Below, piece after piece: positions 1-6,795 of a DNA stretch of 8,407 nucleotides (positions are counted from its first letter, which is position 1; every line of letters starts with the position of its first letter). The notes beneath the pieces are model-generated. The model was not told where the DNA came from. It was given only the letters and a program-made list of their open reading frames with translations, and did no database searches. Location: contig JBELML010000194.1 in assembly GCA_042095835.1 (NCBI GenBank), positions 1 to 8,407 of the forward strand, in the 5' to 3' direction. The position numbers and the translations under genes were made by a program. Source of the DNA: DATFKA01 sp042095835 (GTDB lineage Bacteria; Bacteroidota; Bacteroidia; Chitinophagales; Saprospiraceae).

Positions 1-15
1 AACGTAAAGAAAAGT

Positions 16-42
16 AAAAAGCTCAAAAGAGCGCTTTTTTTT
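16..42. terminator. Intrinsic terminator-like hairpin, possibly bidirectional
   Basis: A short inverted repeat (GCTC, AAAA loop, GAGC) is extended by flanking A and T runs. On the plus strand it is followed by eight T residues. On the minus strand the stem is followed by a T-rich stretch. It lies about 45 bp beyond the stop codon of the minus-strand membrane protein gene, so it probably ends that transcript. It could also end a plus-strand transcript entering from the left. The GC core is only four base pairs, so confidence is moderate. Confidence 0.55.
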
Positions 43-84
43 AGATAAAGCGTATCAAAAAGGGGATAATGGGAATAAAACCAT

Positions 85-1767
85 CTAATTCAGTAAAAGT
101 GCTCTCAGTTCTGTTTCACTCGATTCAGATTTAACCTCTAGCAAAAGTTCTAATGGCTCGATGGGCGCTCCAACCAAGCGATCTCTTCCCTTTTCTTCCT
201 TGCGTAAAACGAGCTGATCTTTTTCATCCACTATCCAAACCAGTAAATCTTCGTCGGTAGGTACAGTGAGTAAAGCTTGATCACTAGCATAAAATTGGTA
301 GAGCGTATTATGATTTTTATCAATTAGGTAGGCCGTATGTGCCTGGTAGTTTTGACCTTTGGGGCCTTTAAAACCGTCAACAATTTTGGTCTCTCCCCAT
401 TCAATTAAGCGATCACAATTCCAAACACCAAAGGCATCAATTTCGAAGCTGCTTTTAATCCTGGCCTTATCATTTGGCACCTCATCTGCTTGGGTGCTAC
501 TGATCCATTCATTTTTCAGCACTTGAAAGCTATCCCTCAAAGCGGCCACTCTATTGTTTTTCTGAACTTCCCAGGCCTCGTAAGCACTGCGGTAAGTCGC
601 CATTTCAGCGCTAAAAGCAGCCTCGGCCTTGGCTAGCTCCTCTCCAATTAAAACAGGTTGGATTTTAATTTCTTGTCGAGTGGTACCTTTTATCAAACTT
701 AGATTATATACATAAGTGTCTAACTTTCTGAGTTCTACTTGCTCCCACTCTACTGCAAAAGCCTGGGTATTAATATCTTGGTTTTTTGCAATTCGCCAAA
801 TTCCGTCTTCATTGGATTTGATTAAATTTTCAGTCTCGGGATCAACAGTGATATTATCATCTTGGATAAAGTCTAAATCGATAGTGATATCATCAGCCGA
901 TCGCTCAAAAGTTTTTTGAGGCAACTTGGGTTCCGTGCCCAATACCAAATTGATTAAAGCGTTTTCATCTTCTTCAAGACGAGATATTGCGGTCTGCTTA
1001 TCAGAAAAATCAGCTGCTGCTGGTGTTTGGTACCACTCCACCATATCCCTTTTTCCTGGCAGCCAGCCACGAGACATGGTATCTAGATAGTAGATTTGAA
1101 AGTCAGCTAAGTCTAAATTTTGATCATAAGCTAAGCGAGAAATTAATTCTATCCTGATTTTTTTATTAGGAGCTATCTGCAAAGTCCTACCATTTTGAGC
1201 ACCATAGACTTCGACCATACCAGCACTTTCCATTTGAAAACGCTGGTCTTGATCTTCATAGGTCATAGGGATACCCGATAGGAAGAAATCTACCGGATCA
1301 TGCATTTCCCGAAAAGAGACTTCCACTTCACCTTCTATTTGGCGACCACGATCATCCATAAAGGCATACTCTGGCACGACCATTTTGAGGCCCTGGTTTA
1401 TCTTATATTCGCCTCCTTTGGCAGCAGAGATAGATGTTTTTTGGAAAGGTGGATTCAAATCAGGCAGGGGCGGATTAATAAAAGGTTGTTCCGCAAAATA
1501 AGCATCTGCCTCGGCTAATAGCTCCTCTTGAGAAGCAGGCCCTGCATTAAATCTAAACACCAAAAGCAAGGCAAAAGAAGCCGCAATAGCCAAGAATCCT
1601 GCCCAGGCTAAACTGCGAGGTTTTCTGTAGAAAGGAACTACTCTAGCAGGCTCCTCTACCTCGCTTTGCTGGTAGGCTTGGAGCAAAGCCTCAAAGTCCT
1701 TGTGCTTAGCAATCTGCTCTGCACTGGGCTCCTTTGGATCTAACTGAAAATTGTAATGCTCACCCAT
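85..1767 (-). CDS. Single-pass membrane protein encoded after an ECF sigma factor; candidate anti-sigma or signalling partner
   Basis: This 560-residue protein has a roughly 50-residue charged N-terminus, one hydrophobic segment at about residues 52-73, and a long region probably outside the inner membrane. Residues 117-200 form a beta-rich stretch with a GLKMVVPEYAF-type opening, then FREMHDPVDFFLSGIPM and ESAGMVEVYGA. I associate this style with poorly described Bacteroidota surface proteins and vaguely with ZU5-like folds. A charged helical stretch at about 376-424 precedes a second beta-rich part with FGVWNCD (446-452). The gene starts 21 nt after the sigma-factor stop, with AGGAAG just upstream of the ATG, so the two are almost certainly cotranscribed. 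By analogy with sigma/anti-sigma operons, the N-terminus could hold the sigma factor. However, no HxxxCxxC zinc-finger anti-sigma motif is visible and no FecR-like domain is recognised. The membrane topology and pairing are well supported; the anti-sigma role is inference. Confidence 0.85.
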   Translation of the reverse strand: MGEHYNFQLDPKEPSAEQIAKHKDFEALLQAYQQSEVEEPARVVPFYRKPRSLAWAGFLAIAASFALLLVFRFNAGPASQEELLAEADAYFAEQPFINPPLPDLNPPFQKTSISAAKGGEYKINQGLKMVVPEYAFMDDRGRQIEGEVEVSFREMHDPVDFFLSGIPMTYEDQDQRFQMESAGMVEVYGAQNGRTLQIAPNKKIRIELISRLAYDQNLDLADFQIYYLDTMSRGWLPGKRDMVEWYQTPAAADFSDKQTAISRLEEDENALINLVLGTEPKLPQKTFERSADDITIDLDFIQDDNITVDPETENLIKSNEDGIWRIAKNQDINTQAFAVEWEQVELRKLDTYVYNLSLIKGTTRQEIKIQPVLIGEELAKAEAAFSAEMATYRSAYEAWEVQKNNRVAALRDSFQVLKNEWISSTQADEVPNDKARIKSSFEIDAFGVWNCDRLIEWGETKIVDGFKGPKGQNYQAHTAYLIDKNHNTLYQFYASDQALLTVPTDEDLLVWIVDEKDQLVLRKEEKGRDRLVGAPIEPLELLLEVKSESSETELRALLLN

Positions 1768-1788
1768 AGGCTTCCTTTTTGTGGCTAA

Positions 1789-2445
1789 TTAGCCGTTTAG
1801 TTTTCTCTTTAATCGGTCCAAAATTCTATGCACTTTCACTTTAGCATTGGAAAGACTGATCCCTAAAATCTCTGCGATCTCTTTGTACGGACGTTGTTCA
1901 AAAAATCGCATTTCAATGATCTCCAAGTCGCTGGGCTTCAATTGATCCAAAGCCTTGATCATCACGGCTTGAAGTTCATCTTTATCCACATCCTCCATTT
2001 CCTCGCCAAGCTCTTGTAGCTGTACACTTTCCAAGCTCACGACTCTTTTCTTTCCACTCTCCCTAAAGTATTGACCCATTTCATTACTGGCAATACGAAA
2101 AAGCCAAGCCGAAAAAGGCACTCCTTTATATTGATATTTACCCAACTTTTGTAAAGCTTTTAAAAAGACTTGAGAACACAAGTCAGCAGACATTGCCTCA
2201 TCCATCGTACGGCGATGGAGGTAACGAAATACAGGTTCATAATACCGATCATAAAGAACCCTAAAGGCAGCAGGGTTGCTTTGAGCGGCTTGCACCTCCT
2301 CCCATTCCCTAAGCAGACTTGCTTCCGATAAGGACTTGCCGGAATGGTCCATAGCAGATTTTTTTGCAAGGCTACGATTTATTTGCAAATTTGAGAACAT
2401 TAATCCGGCTTTTTTACCTTTGTTGCTGATTAAGGGTGCGGTCAT
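1789..2445 (-). CDS. ECF-family RNA polymerase sigma factor (sigma-70 regions 2 and 4)
   Basis: This 218-residue protein directs RNA polymerase to a specific promoter set. Region 2 covers about residues 58-130, with FRVLYDRYYEPVFRYLHRR at its start and the core-binding/-10 element FSAWLFRIASNE (111-122). An acidic linker (about 141-159) leads to region 4 at about 161-215. That region has LKPSDLEIIEMRFFEQ followed by the helix-turn-helix YKEIAEILGISLSNAKVKVHR (about 187-207), which reads the -35 element. There is no region 1 or 3, as expected for ECF factors. The N-terminal 45 residues are longer than usual. In-frame ATGs at 2400 (Met16) and 2352 (Met32) would give more typical lengths, and no Shine-Dalgarno sequence decides between them. 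The gene is first in a two-gene unit with the membrane protein and is transcribed divergently from the beta-propeller gene. The target regulon is unknown. Confidence 0.95.
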   Translation of the reverse strand: MTAPLISNKGKKAGLMFSNLQINRSLAKKSAMDHSGKSLSEASLLREWEEVQAAQSNPAAFRVLYDRYYEPVFRYLHRRTMDEAMSADLCSQVFLKALQKLGKYQYKGVPFSAWLFRIASNEMGQYFRESGKKRVVSLESVQLQELGEEMEDVDKDELQAVMIKALDQLKPSDLEIIEMRFFEQRPYKEIAEILGISLSNAKVKVHRILDRLKRKLNG

Positions 2446-2464
2446 ATTGCGCTTTACAAAAGTG

Positions 2465-2566
2465 ATTTCACCTATATAATGCCTATTTTGAGAAAGGTTA
2501 CACTTTTTTATGTGGCGAAATAGTGCAGTGGTGAAATAGCTCTAAAAGCACAAAGGGTATCGCCAC
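2465..2566. promoter_or_regulatory. Cluster of GTGG(C/T)GA motifs in a divergent intergenic region
   Basis: The 154 bp between the sigma-factor and propeller genes must hold both divergent promoters. Within it, GTGGCGAAATAG (2512-2523) and GTGGTGAAATAG (2528-2539) are direct repeats 16 bp apart. ATTTCACC (2465-2472) is the exact inverse of GGTGAAAT (2530-2537), and TCGCCAC (2560-2566) is the exact inverse of GTGGCGA (2512-2518). Four related copies in about 100 bp suggest an operator or a structured leader, but no regulator can be named from the sequence. I could not place a convincing Bacteroidota -7/-33 promoter here. Confidence 0.35.
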
Positions 2567-2599
2567 CCAGCTGCTTCATCCATCAATAAATATCAAACA

Positions 2600-3667
2600 A
2601 TGCGTCTATTCAAATTCCTATTATTTCTGTTGCTGATTGTAGTAGCCTATTTCCTGCTCTGGCTTACTCCTGTTCAACCAGAAGCCTGGACTCCGGATCC
2701 TATTCCAGCACTGGAGGGCAAATTTGCTCCTAGCCTGGAAACCAACAAGTTAGATCATATTTTTCAGGGTGCTTGTCCCGGCTGTGAAGACATAGCGGTA
2801 TCTCCTGCTGGCACCATTTATGGTGGTGGAAAGGATGGGACCATTTATCAATTTGATGGCCTTTCTGCCCAAAGTGGTCAAAGTTTGGCGAGTACAGGTG
2901 GCCGGCCGCTTGGTCTGCATTTAGATCAAAACGATCAATTGTGGGTCTGTGACGCAGAGGTTGGTCTATTAAAAATAGGTGCAAACGGAGCGGTACAGAC
3001 AATGGCCAGCGGATATAAAGGAAAACGTTTTCGGTTCACAAATGACTTAGATATTGGAAAGGATGGCACAGTGTATTTTACGAATGCCTCTGACAAATAC
3101 GGTGTAGACCAATATAAATTTGACATTATTGAGCACCGACCCAGAGGTAGTTTTTATGCCTTTCATCCAGAAGATCAATCATTGGAGCTAATCTGTCAGG
3201 ATTTATATTTCGCCAATGGGGTAGCCCTTAGCCCAGATGAAGATTTTGCTCTAGTCTGTGAAACTAGTAATTATGCAGTCAGAAAAGTTTACCTCCGAGG
3301 TCAAAAAAGAGGAACTTCTGAGATAACCATGCAGAATTTACCTGGCTATCCAGATGGCATTTCTAGGGGTACAAATGGCATTTATTGGCTTCCGATTATA
3401 AGTCCACGCAAAGCTTACTTAGAGCAAGTATTCCCTTATCCTATGGCAGGGAAAATGATCTCTCGGCTACCCAACTTTCTACAACCTGCCCCTGATCGGT
3501 TCAATATGATCCTGGGAATTAATGAGCAGGGTGACATTATTCATAGTATCCAAATGGATCGTCCACCTTTTGCAGCAATTGCTAGTGTTCAAGAGGCTTA
3601 TGGTCAATTATTTCTAGGATCATTAGAAGATAATGGGATCGGTAAGATTGGCGTACCAGTGAAGTAA
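2600..3667 (+). CDS. Membrane-anchored six-bladed beta-propeller of the strictosidine synthase/APMAP/SMP-30 group
   Basis: This 355-residue protein begins with a hydrophobic segment (about residues 4-23) after MRLFK. It acts either as an uncleaved anchor or a signal peptide, placing the rest in the periplasm. The remainder looks like a six-bladed propeller. FANGVALSPDEDFALVCET (204-222) and NLPGYPDGI (246-254) are characteristic of the strictosidine synthase-like branch that includes animal APMAP. By comparison with SMP-30 lactonases, probable metal-site residues are E63, N148, N206 and D252. Family members include lactonases and arylesterases; true strictosidine synthase activity is very unlikely in a bacterium, so the substrate is unknown. 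A CxxC pair (C59, C62) sits immediately before E63. The decarboxylase gene follows 87 bp later on the same strand, with a hairpin between them, so cotranscription is uncertain. The start is fixed by the hydrophobic N-terminus; no Shine-Dalgarno sequence is seen. Confidence 0.88.
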   Translation: MRLFKFLLFLLLIVVAYFLLWLTPVQPEAWTPDPIPALEGKFAPSLETNKLDHIFQGACPGCEDIAVSPAGTIYGGGKDGTIYQFDGLSAQSGQSLASTGGRPLGLHLDQNDQLWVCDAEVGLLKIGANGAVQTMASGYKGKRFRFTNDLDIGKDGTVYFTNASDKYGVDQYKFDIIEHRPRGSFYAFHPEDQSLELICQDLYFANGVALSPDEDFALVCETSNYAVRKVYLRGQKRGTSEITMQNLPGYPDGISRGTNGIYWLPIISPRKAYLEQVFPYPMAGKMISRLPNFLQPAPDRFNMILGINEQGDIIHSIQMDRPPFAAIASVQEAYGQLFLGSLEDNGIGKIGVPVK

Positions 3668-3684
3668 ATAGTCATTAACTCCCT

Positions 3685-3705
3685 GGCTATTGACAAGCAA
3701 TAGCT
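3685..3705 (+). terminator. Hairpin between the propeller and decarboxylase genes; weak terminator or processing site
   Basis: GCTATTG and CAATAGC form a perfect 7-bp stem around a 5-nt loop, with one further G-T pair outside. It starts 17 bp after the propeller stop codon. No T-run follows, so it is not a classical intrinsic terminator. It may stabilise the upstream transcript's 3' end or attenuate read-through into the decarboxylase gene. Confidence 0.35.
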
Positions 3706-3754
3706 TAATCCTGTATAAAACAACTTACTGATAAATTCAAATCGTTTCTGACGT

Positions 3755-5179
3755 ATGAACTTGATCAACGAAGCTTTCGATGCTGAAAATTTCCGTCAAT
3801 TGGGGCATCAACTAATCGATTTCCTAGCTGATGAAATGCTGGCAGACGACAATGAAACAGACGGGGTACTGGCATGGCAAGAACCAGCAGCTGCCCTCGA
3901 GCATTGGAAAAATGATTTCAACAGGGGCAAACAGCCATCTACTTTTGATTTTTATAAAAAAGCTGTCCAGCAATCCATCCGATTGCGGCACCCAAAATAC
4001 ATGGGGCATCAAATCTCACCAACGGCTTCTGTAGCTGTTCTGGCTGGTTTAGTTGGAGAGTACATAAACAATGGTATGGGGGTTTATGAAATGGGGATTG
4101 TCGGTAGTACCTTAGATCGTGTTGTGGTCCGGCAGGCAGCCGAGCAATTAGGATTTTCTGAACAAGCTGATGGCATTCTAACCTCAGGAGGCACCTTGGC
4201 GAATTTAACAGCACTACTCACCGCAAGAGCCACTAAAGCTCGGGAGCAAGTTTGGAAAGAAGGCACTCGTCAGCGGTATGCTCTAATGGTTTCCGCACAG
4301 GCCCATTATTGCGTTGATAGAGCAGCCCGCATCATGGGTTGGGGAGAAGAGGGGATCATTAAAATCCCGGTAAATGAACAATACGCCATGCAGACCGAAC
4401 TTCTAGAGGAGTACTACCAGGCTGCTCAAAATAAAGGCATACAAATTTTGGCCGTGGTCGGTTCAGCTTGCTCTACCTCTACGGGTACTTTTGATGATTT
4501 GGAAGCTATTGCCGCTTTTTCGCAGAAATACAATTTATGGTTTCACGTAGATGGTGCCCACGGGGCCGCCTTGGCCTACGCTAATAAATACAAGCATCTG
4601 GTCAAAGGAATCCACTTAGCCGATAGCGTGACCATGGATTTCCACAAAATGCTCCTCACTCCATCGGTGACCACCGCACTCTTATTCAAACAAGGAACAG
4701 AAAACTTCAAAACCTTTGCCCAAGAGGCGCAATACCTATTTGAGGAACAAGAAGGCTACGATTGGAATAATATGGCCAAGCGAACTTTTGAATGCACCAA
4801 GCTATCGCTAAGTCTTCGGATTTATAGCATCCTGCGTACCCACGGCCTAGAGTTATTTGATGAATATGTCACCAAAGTTATAGACACGACGCATTTAATG
4901 GCTGAGCTGATCAAAGTGGATCCCGATTTTGAGTTGGCAGCTCAGCCAGAGAGTAATATCATTTGTTTTAGACACCGACCAGCTGACTTAGCTTTAGATC
5001 AGTTAAATACCCATAATGAACAAATACGGTCCTCCATTCGGGATAAAGGAGAATACTATATCGTTAAGACCAGTCTGCAAGGTCAGACTTTTCTTCGCTG
5101 TACCTTTACCAATCCTTTTACCGAAAAAGAGCATCTCAAAGGACTCCTGGAGGTGATAAAGCAAGAAGCCGGTAGATAA
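3755..5179 (+). CDS. Group II pyridoxal-phosphate-dependent amino-acid decarboxylase
   Basis: This 474-residue protein belongs to the PLP decarboxylase family that includes aromatic-L-amino-acid, glutamate, aspartate and 2,4-diaminobutyrate decarboxylases. It removes the alpha-carboxyl group of an amino acid to give an amine and CO2. The fold-type I features appear in order. SGGTLAN (144-150) binds the cofactor phosphate. H184, in SAQAHYCVD, should stack on the PLP ring. D266, in HVDGAHGA, should contact the pyridine nitrogen. K298, in DFHKMLLTPS, should form the Schiff base. FRHRP and the closing LRCTFTNPFT fit the small C-terminal domain. Length is normal for the family and no signal peptide is present, so the enzyme is cytoplasmic. 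The HVDGAHG variant and YINNGMGVYEMG (103-114) resemble the bacterial diaminobutyrate/aspartate-like branch more than animal DOPA decarboxylase. Substrate cannot be fixed by eye. It converges on sucC and shares the intervening terminator region. Confidence 0.93.
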   Translation: MNLINEAFDAENFRQLGHQLIDFLADEMLADDNETDGVLAWQEPAAALEHWKNDFNRGKQPSTFDFYKKAVQQSIRLRHPKYMGHQISPTASVAVLAGLVGEYINNGMGVYEMGIVGSTLDRVVVRQAAEQLGFSEQADGILTSGGTLANLTALLTARATKAREQVWKEGTRQRYALMVSAQAHYCVDRAARIMGWGEEGIIKIPVNEQYAMQTELLEEYYQAAQNKGIQILAVVGSACSTSTGTFDDLEAIAAFSQKYNLWFHVDGAHGAALAYANKYKHLVKGIHLADSVTMDFHKMLLTPSVTTALLFKQGTENFKTFAQEAQYLFEEQEGYDWNNMAKRTFECTKLSLSLRIYSILRTHGLELFDEYVTKVIDTTHLMAELIKVDPDFELAAQPESNIICFRHRPADLALDQLNTHNEQIRSSIRDKGEYYIVKTSLQGQTFLRCTFTNPFTEKEHLKGLLEVIKQEAGR

Positions 5180-5186
5180 ATAAGAA

Positions 5187-5215
5187 CGCCCAGAAAACGA
5201 TGAGCTTTCTGGGCG
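5187..5215 (-). terminator. Intrinsic terminator of sucC, in the convergent intergenic region
   Basis: CGCCCAGAAA and TTTCTGGGCG form a perfect 10-bp stem around a 9-nt loop in the 64-bp gap between the convergent decarboxylase and sucC genes. Read on the minus strand, the stem is followed by a T-rich tract (TTCTTATTTAT), which suits termination of sucC. On the plus strand the downstream sequence is not T-rich, so termination of the decarboxylase transcript here would be weaker. Confidence 0.75.
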
Positions 5216-5243
5216 GTTCAAGTATAGGACAAGAGTCTTTATC

Positions 5244-6446
5244 TTAAGACAAGACTTTCTTCACCAAGTCTGCTGCATCTTGCAACAATACAGCTGAATA
5301 AACATCTAAGCCTGACTCATCGATCATTTTCTTAGCAATATCTGCGTTGGTTCCTTGCAGACGTACAATAATTGGAACTGGAATATTCCCAATGTTTTTA
5401 TAGGCATCAATCACCCCTTGTGCTACTCTATCACAACGAACAATACCTCCAAAGATATTGATCAAAATAGCTTTCACTTTAGGGTCACGTAAGATGATAC
5501 GGAAGGCTTTTTCTACACGAGCAGCATCAGCAGTACCACCTACATCCAAAAAGTTGGCAGGATCACCACCTGATAATTTAATGATATCCATAGTAGCCAT
5601 CGCCAAACCTGCACCATTCACCATACAACCTACATTACCATCCAGGTTGACATAATTGAGGTGGTGTGATTTCGCTTCTACTTCCGTAGGATCTTCCTCA
5701 TCTGTATCTCTCATTTCTGCCAGGTCCTTGTGACGGAACAAGGCATTTTCATCGAGCGTCACTTTACAGTCTACCGCAACAATACGATCGTCACCCGTTT
5801 TCAAACAAGGATTGATCTCAAACAAAGAAGCATCAGAGCCAACAAAAGCAGCATATAGCTTTGAAATGAAGCGTGTCATTTCCTTAAATGCTTTCCCGCT
5901 TAGGCCAAGATTAAAGGCTACTTTTCGTGCCTGGAAGCCCTGCAATCCGAGCGTTGGATCGATCCACTCTTTATGTACAAGATGCGGTGTTTCCTCAGCA
6001 ACGGCTTCGATATCCATACCACCTTCAGTCGAATAAATGATGACATTGCATTTCTTTTCTCTATCCATGAGGATAGAAACATAGAACTCTTTATTGGCAT
6101 CGAAATCAGGAGCATAAGCATCCTCGGTTACTAAAATTTTACGAACAAGCTTACCAGGACCTTCCATTCCGCCTGGCGTTTGTGGTGTCTTCAGCATCAT
6201 GCCTAGGATATTACCAGCATGTTCTTTTATTTCGTCTCCATTTTTGGCGAGCTTCACGCCACCACCTTTACCACGGCCACCAGCATGGATTTGCGCTTTA
6301 ATAACGGCAAACTCGGTGCCTGTTTCTTCTTTTAAAGCTTCAAAGGCAGCAAGGGCTTCATCAACAGATTCGGCCACCTTTCCACGTTGTATAGCTACGC
6401 CATAACTTTCCAGTAGTGATTTACCTTGATATTCGTGCAGGTTCAT
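5244..6446 (-). CDS. sucC: Succinyl-CoA synthetase (ADP/GDP-forming), beta subunit
   Basis: This 400-residue protein is the nucleotide-binding half of the TCA-cycle enzyme that interconverts succinyl-CoA and succinate with ATP or GTP formation; it works with the SucD alpha subunit. The open frame extends to 6524, but MNLHEYQGKSLLESYGV at 6446 is the classic family start, so the 26 upstream codons are rejected. The ATP-grasp half contains K50 and HAGGRGKGGGVK (54-65). SLFEINP supplies E210 and N212, and VAVDCK supplies D226, for metal and nucleotide binding. The C-terminal ligase-CoA half begins near VNGAGLAMATMD (276-287) and includes NIFGGIVRCD (330-339). Length is close to the E. coli protein (388), with slight expansion around residues 86-125. 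sucD is not adjacent: the upstream neighbour is divergent and the downstream one convergent, so sucC is monocistronic here. Nucleotide preference cannot be called. Confidence 0.98.
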   Translation of the reverse strand: MNLHEYQGKSLLESYGVAIQRGKVAESVDEALAAFEALKEETGTEFAVIKAQIHAGGRGKGGGVKLAKNGDEIKEHAGNILGMMLKTPQTPGGMEGPGKLVRKILVTEDAYAPDFDANKEFYVSILMDREKKCNVIIYSTEGGMDIEAVAEETPHLVHKEWIDPTLGLQGFQARKVAFNLGLSGKAFKEMTRFISKLYAAFVGSDASLFEINPCLKTGDDRIVAVDCKVTLDENALFRHKDLAEMRDTDEEDPTEVEAKSHHLNYVNLDGNVGCMVNGAGLAMATMDIIKLSGGDPANFLDVGGTADAARVEKAFRIILRDPKVKAILINIFGGIVRCDRVAQGVIDAYKNIGNIPVPIIVRLQGTNADIAKKMIDESGLDVYSAVLLQDAADLVKKVLS

Positions 6447-6692
6447 TTTCGTAATTATTTTTTGGGTTACAAAGCCTTTATTGCATAAAAAAGGGCTTTT
6501 AATCGACGGGCCAAATGTAAGCATTGCCTTCCAAATAACCTATATTCTACTGCTTATTATGACCTTGAAATCAAGATTTTGTTCAAGCATTTAGCTTTTA
6601 AAGCCATAAGGTAATATCCCCTTGGGAACAGATGACCTGCCGTCTTTCTGATACAAAGTAGCTGATAACTTAAGATATATTTTTTAACACCC

Positions 6693-6751
6693 TAGGAGGA
6701 AGTTATGGAAATATTTTGTAAATTTATATGTGTATTAAAATATCACTCCTA
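6693..6751 (+). promoter_or_regulatory. Inverted repeat overlapping an AGGAGG ribosome-binding site
   Basis: TAGGAG (6693-6698) can pair with CTCCTA (6746-6751), and inside it ATATTTT (6711-6717) can pair with AAAATAT (6737-6743). The outer arm includes most of the perfect AGGAGG at 6694-6699, so folding would hide that ribosome-binding site. The internal loop is asymmetric (12 nt against 2 nt), which lowers stability. The element sits in the leader region of the protease gene. A regulatory role is inferred only from this geometry. Confidence 0.3.
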
Positions 6752-6752
6752 A
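6705..6752 (+). CDS. Possible 15-residue leader peptide or small protein upstream of the protease
   Basis: The frame reads MEIFCKFICVLKYHS and then TAA. It begins 5 nt after a perfect AGGAGG, which stands out because none of the large genes here has such a strong Shine-Dalgarno sequence and Bacteroidota rely on it little. The stop is 43 nt before the protease ATG. The peptide is hydrophobic with two cysteines and one central lysine; it matches no family I know. It could be a leader peptide whose translation opens or closes the overlapping inverted repeat, or simply chance. An ORF this short carries little coding evidence. Confidence 0.25.
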   Translation: MEIFCKFICVLKYHS

Positions 6753-6795
6753 CACCAAACGATATTTACTATATCCGCCTCAAAATTAGAAAGCC

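Larger units (their letters stand above)
6447..6795. other. 349-bp divergent intergenic region between sucC and the protease gene
   Basis: This AT-rich stretch must carry promoters for sucC (minus) and the protease (plus). I could not assign convincing Bacteroidota -7/-33 boxes to either. It contains an inverted repeat CTTGAA/TTCAAG (6564-6569 and 6582-6587), a short palindrome GCTTTTAAAGC (6594-6604), and the small ORF with an overlapping inverted repeat described separately. No RNA gene or mobile element was recognised. Confidence 0.6.

Noticed and set aside
2446..2453. Possible Bacteroidota -7 box just upstream of the sigma-factor start on the minus strand (CACTTTTG, nearby)
   Set aside because: It matches TAnnTTTG at five of six fixed positions, but no -33 TTTG lies at the right distance and the implied start site would almost coincide with the first ATG.
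3939..4214. 91-codon minus-strand frame within the decarboxylase gene
   Set aside because: It lies wholly inside a well-supported catalytic enzyme, has atypical composition and no sign of a start signal.
6447..6524. N-terminal extension of the sucC open frame by 26 codons
   Set aside because: MNLHEYQGKSLL at 6446 is the conserved family start. The upstream codons resemble no SucC sequence and lie in AT-rich leader DNA.
6685..6756. TAACACC direct repeats (6685-6691 and 6750-6756) flanking a segment with partly inverted ends, like a tiny inserted element with target duplication
   Set aside because: The enclosed segment is only 58 bp, its ends are not clean inverted repeats, and 7-bp matches in AT-rich DNA can arise by chance.
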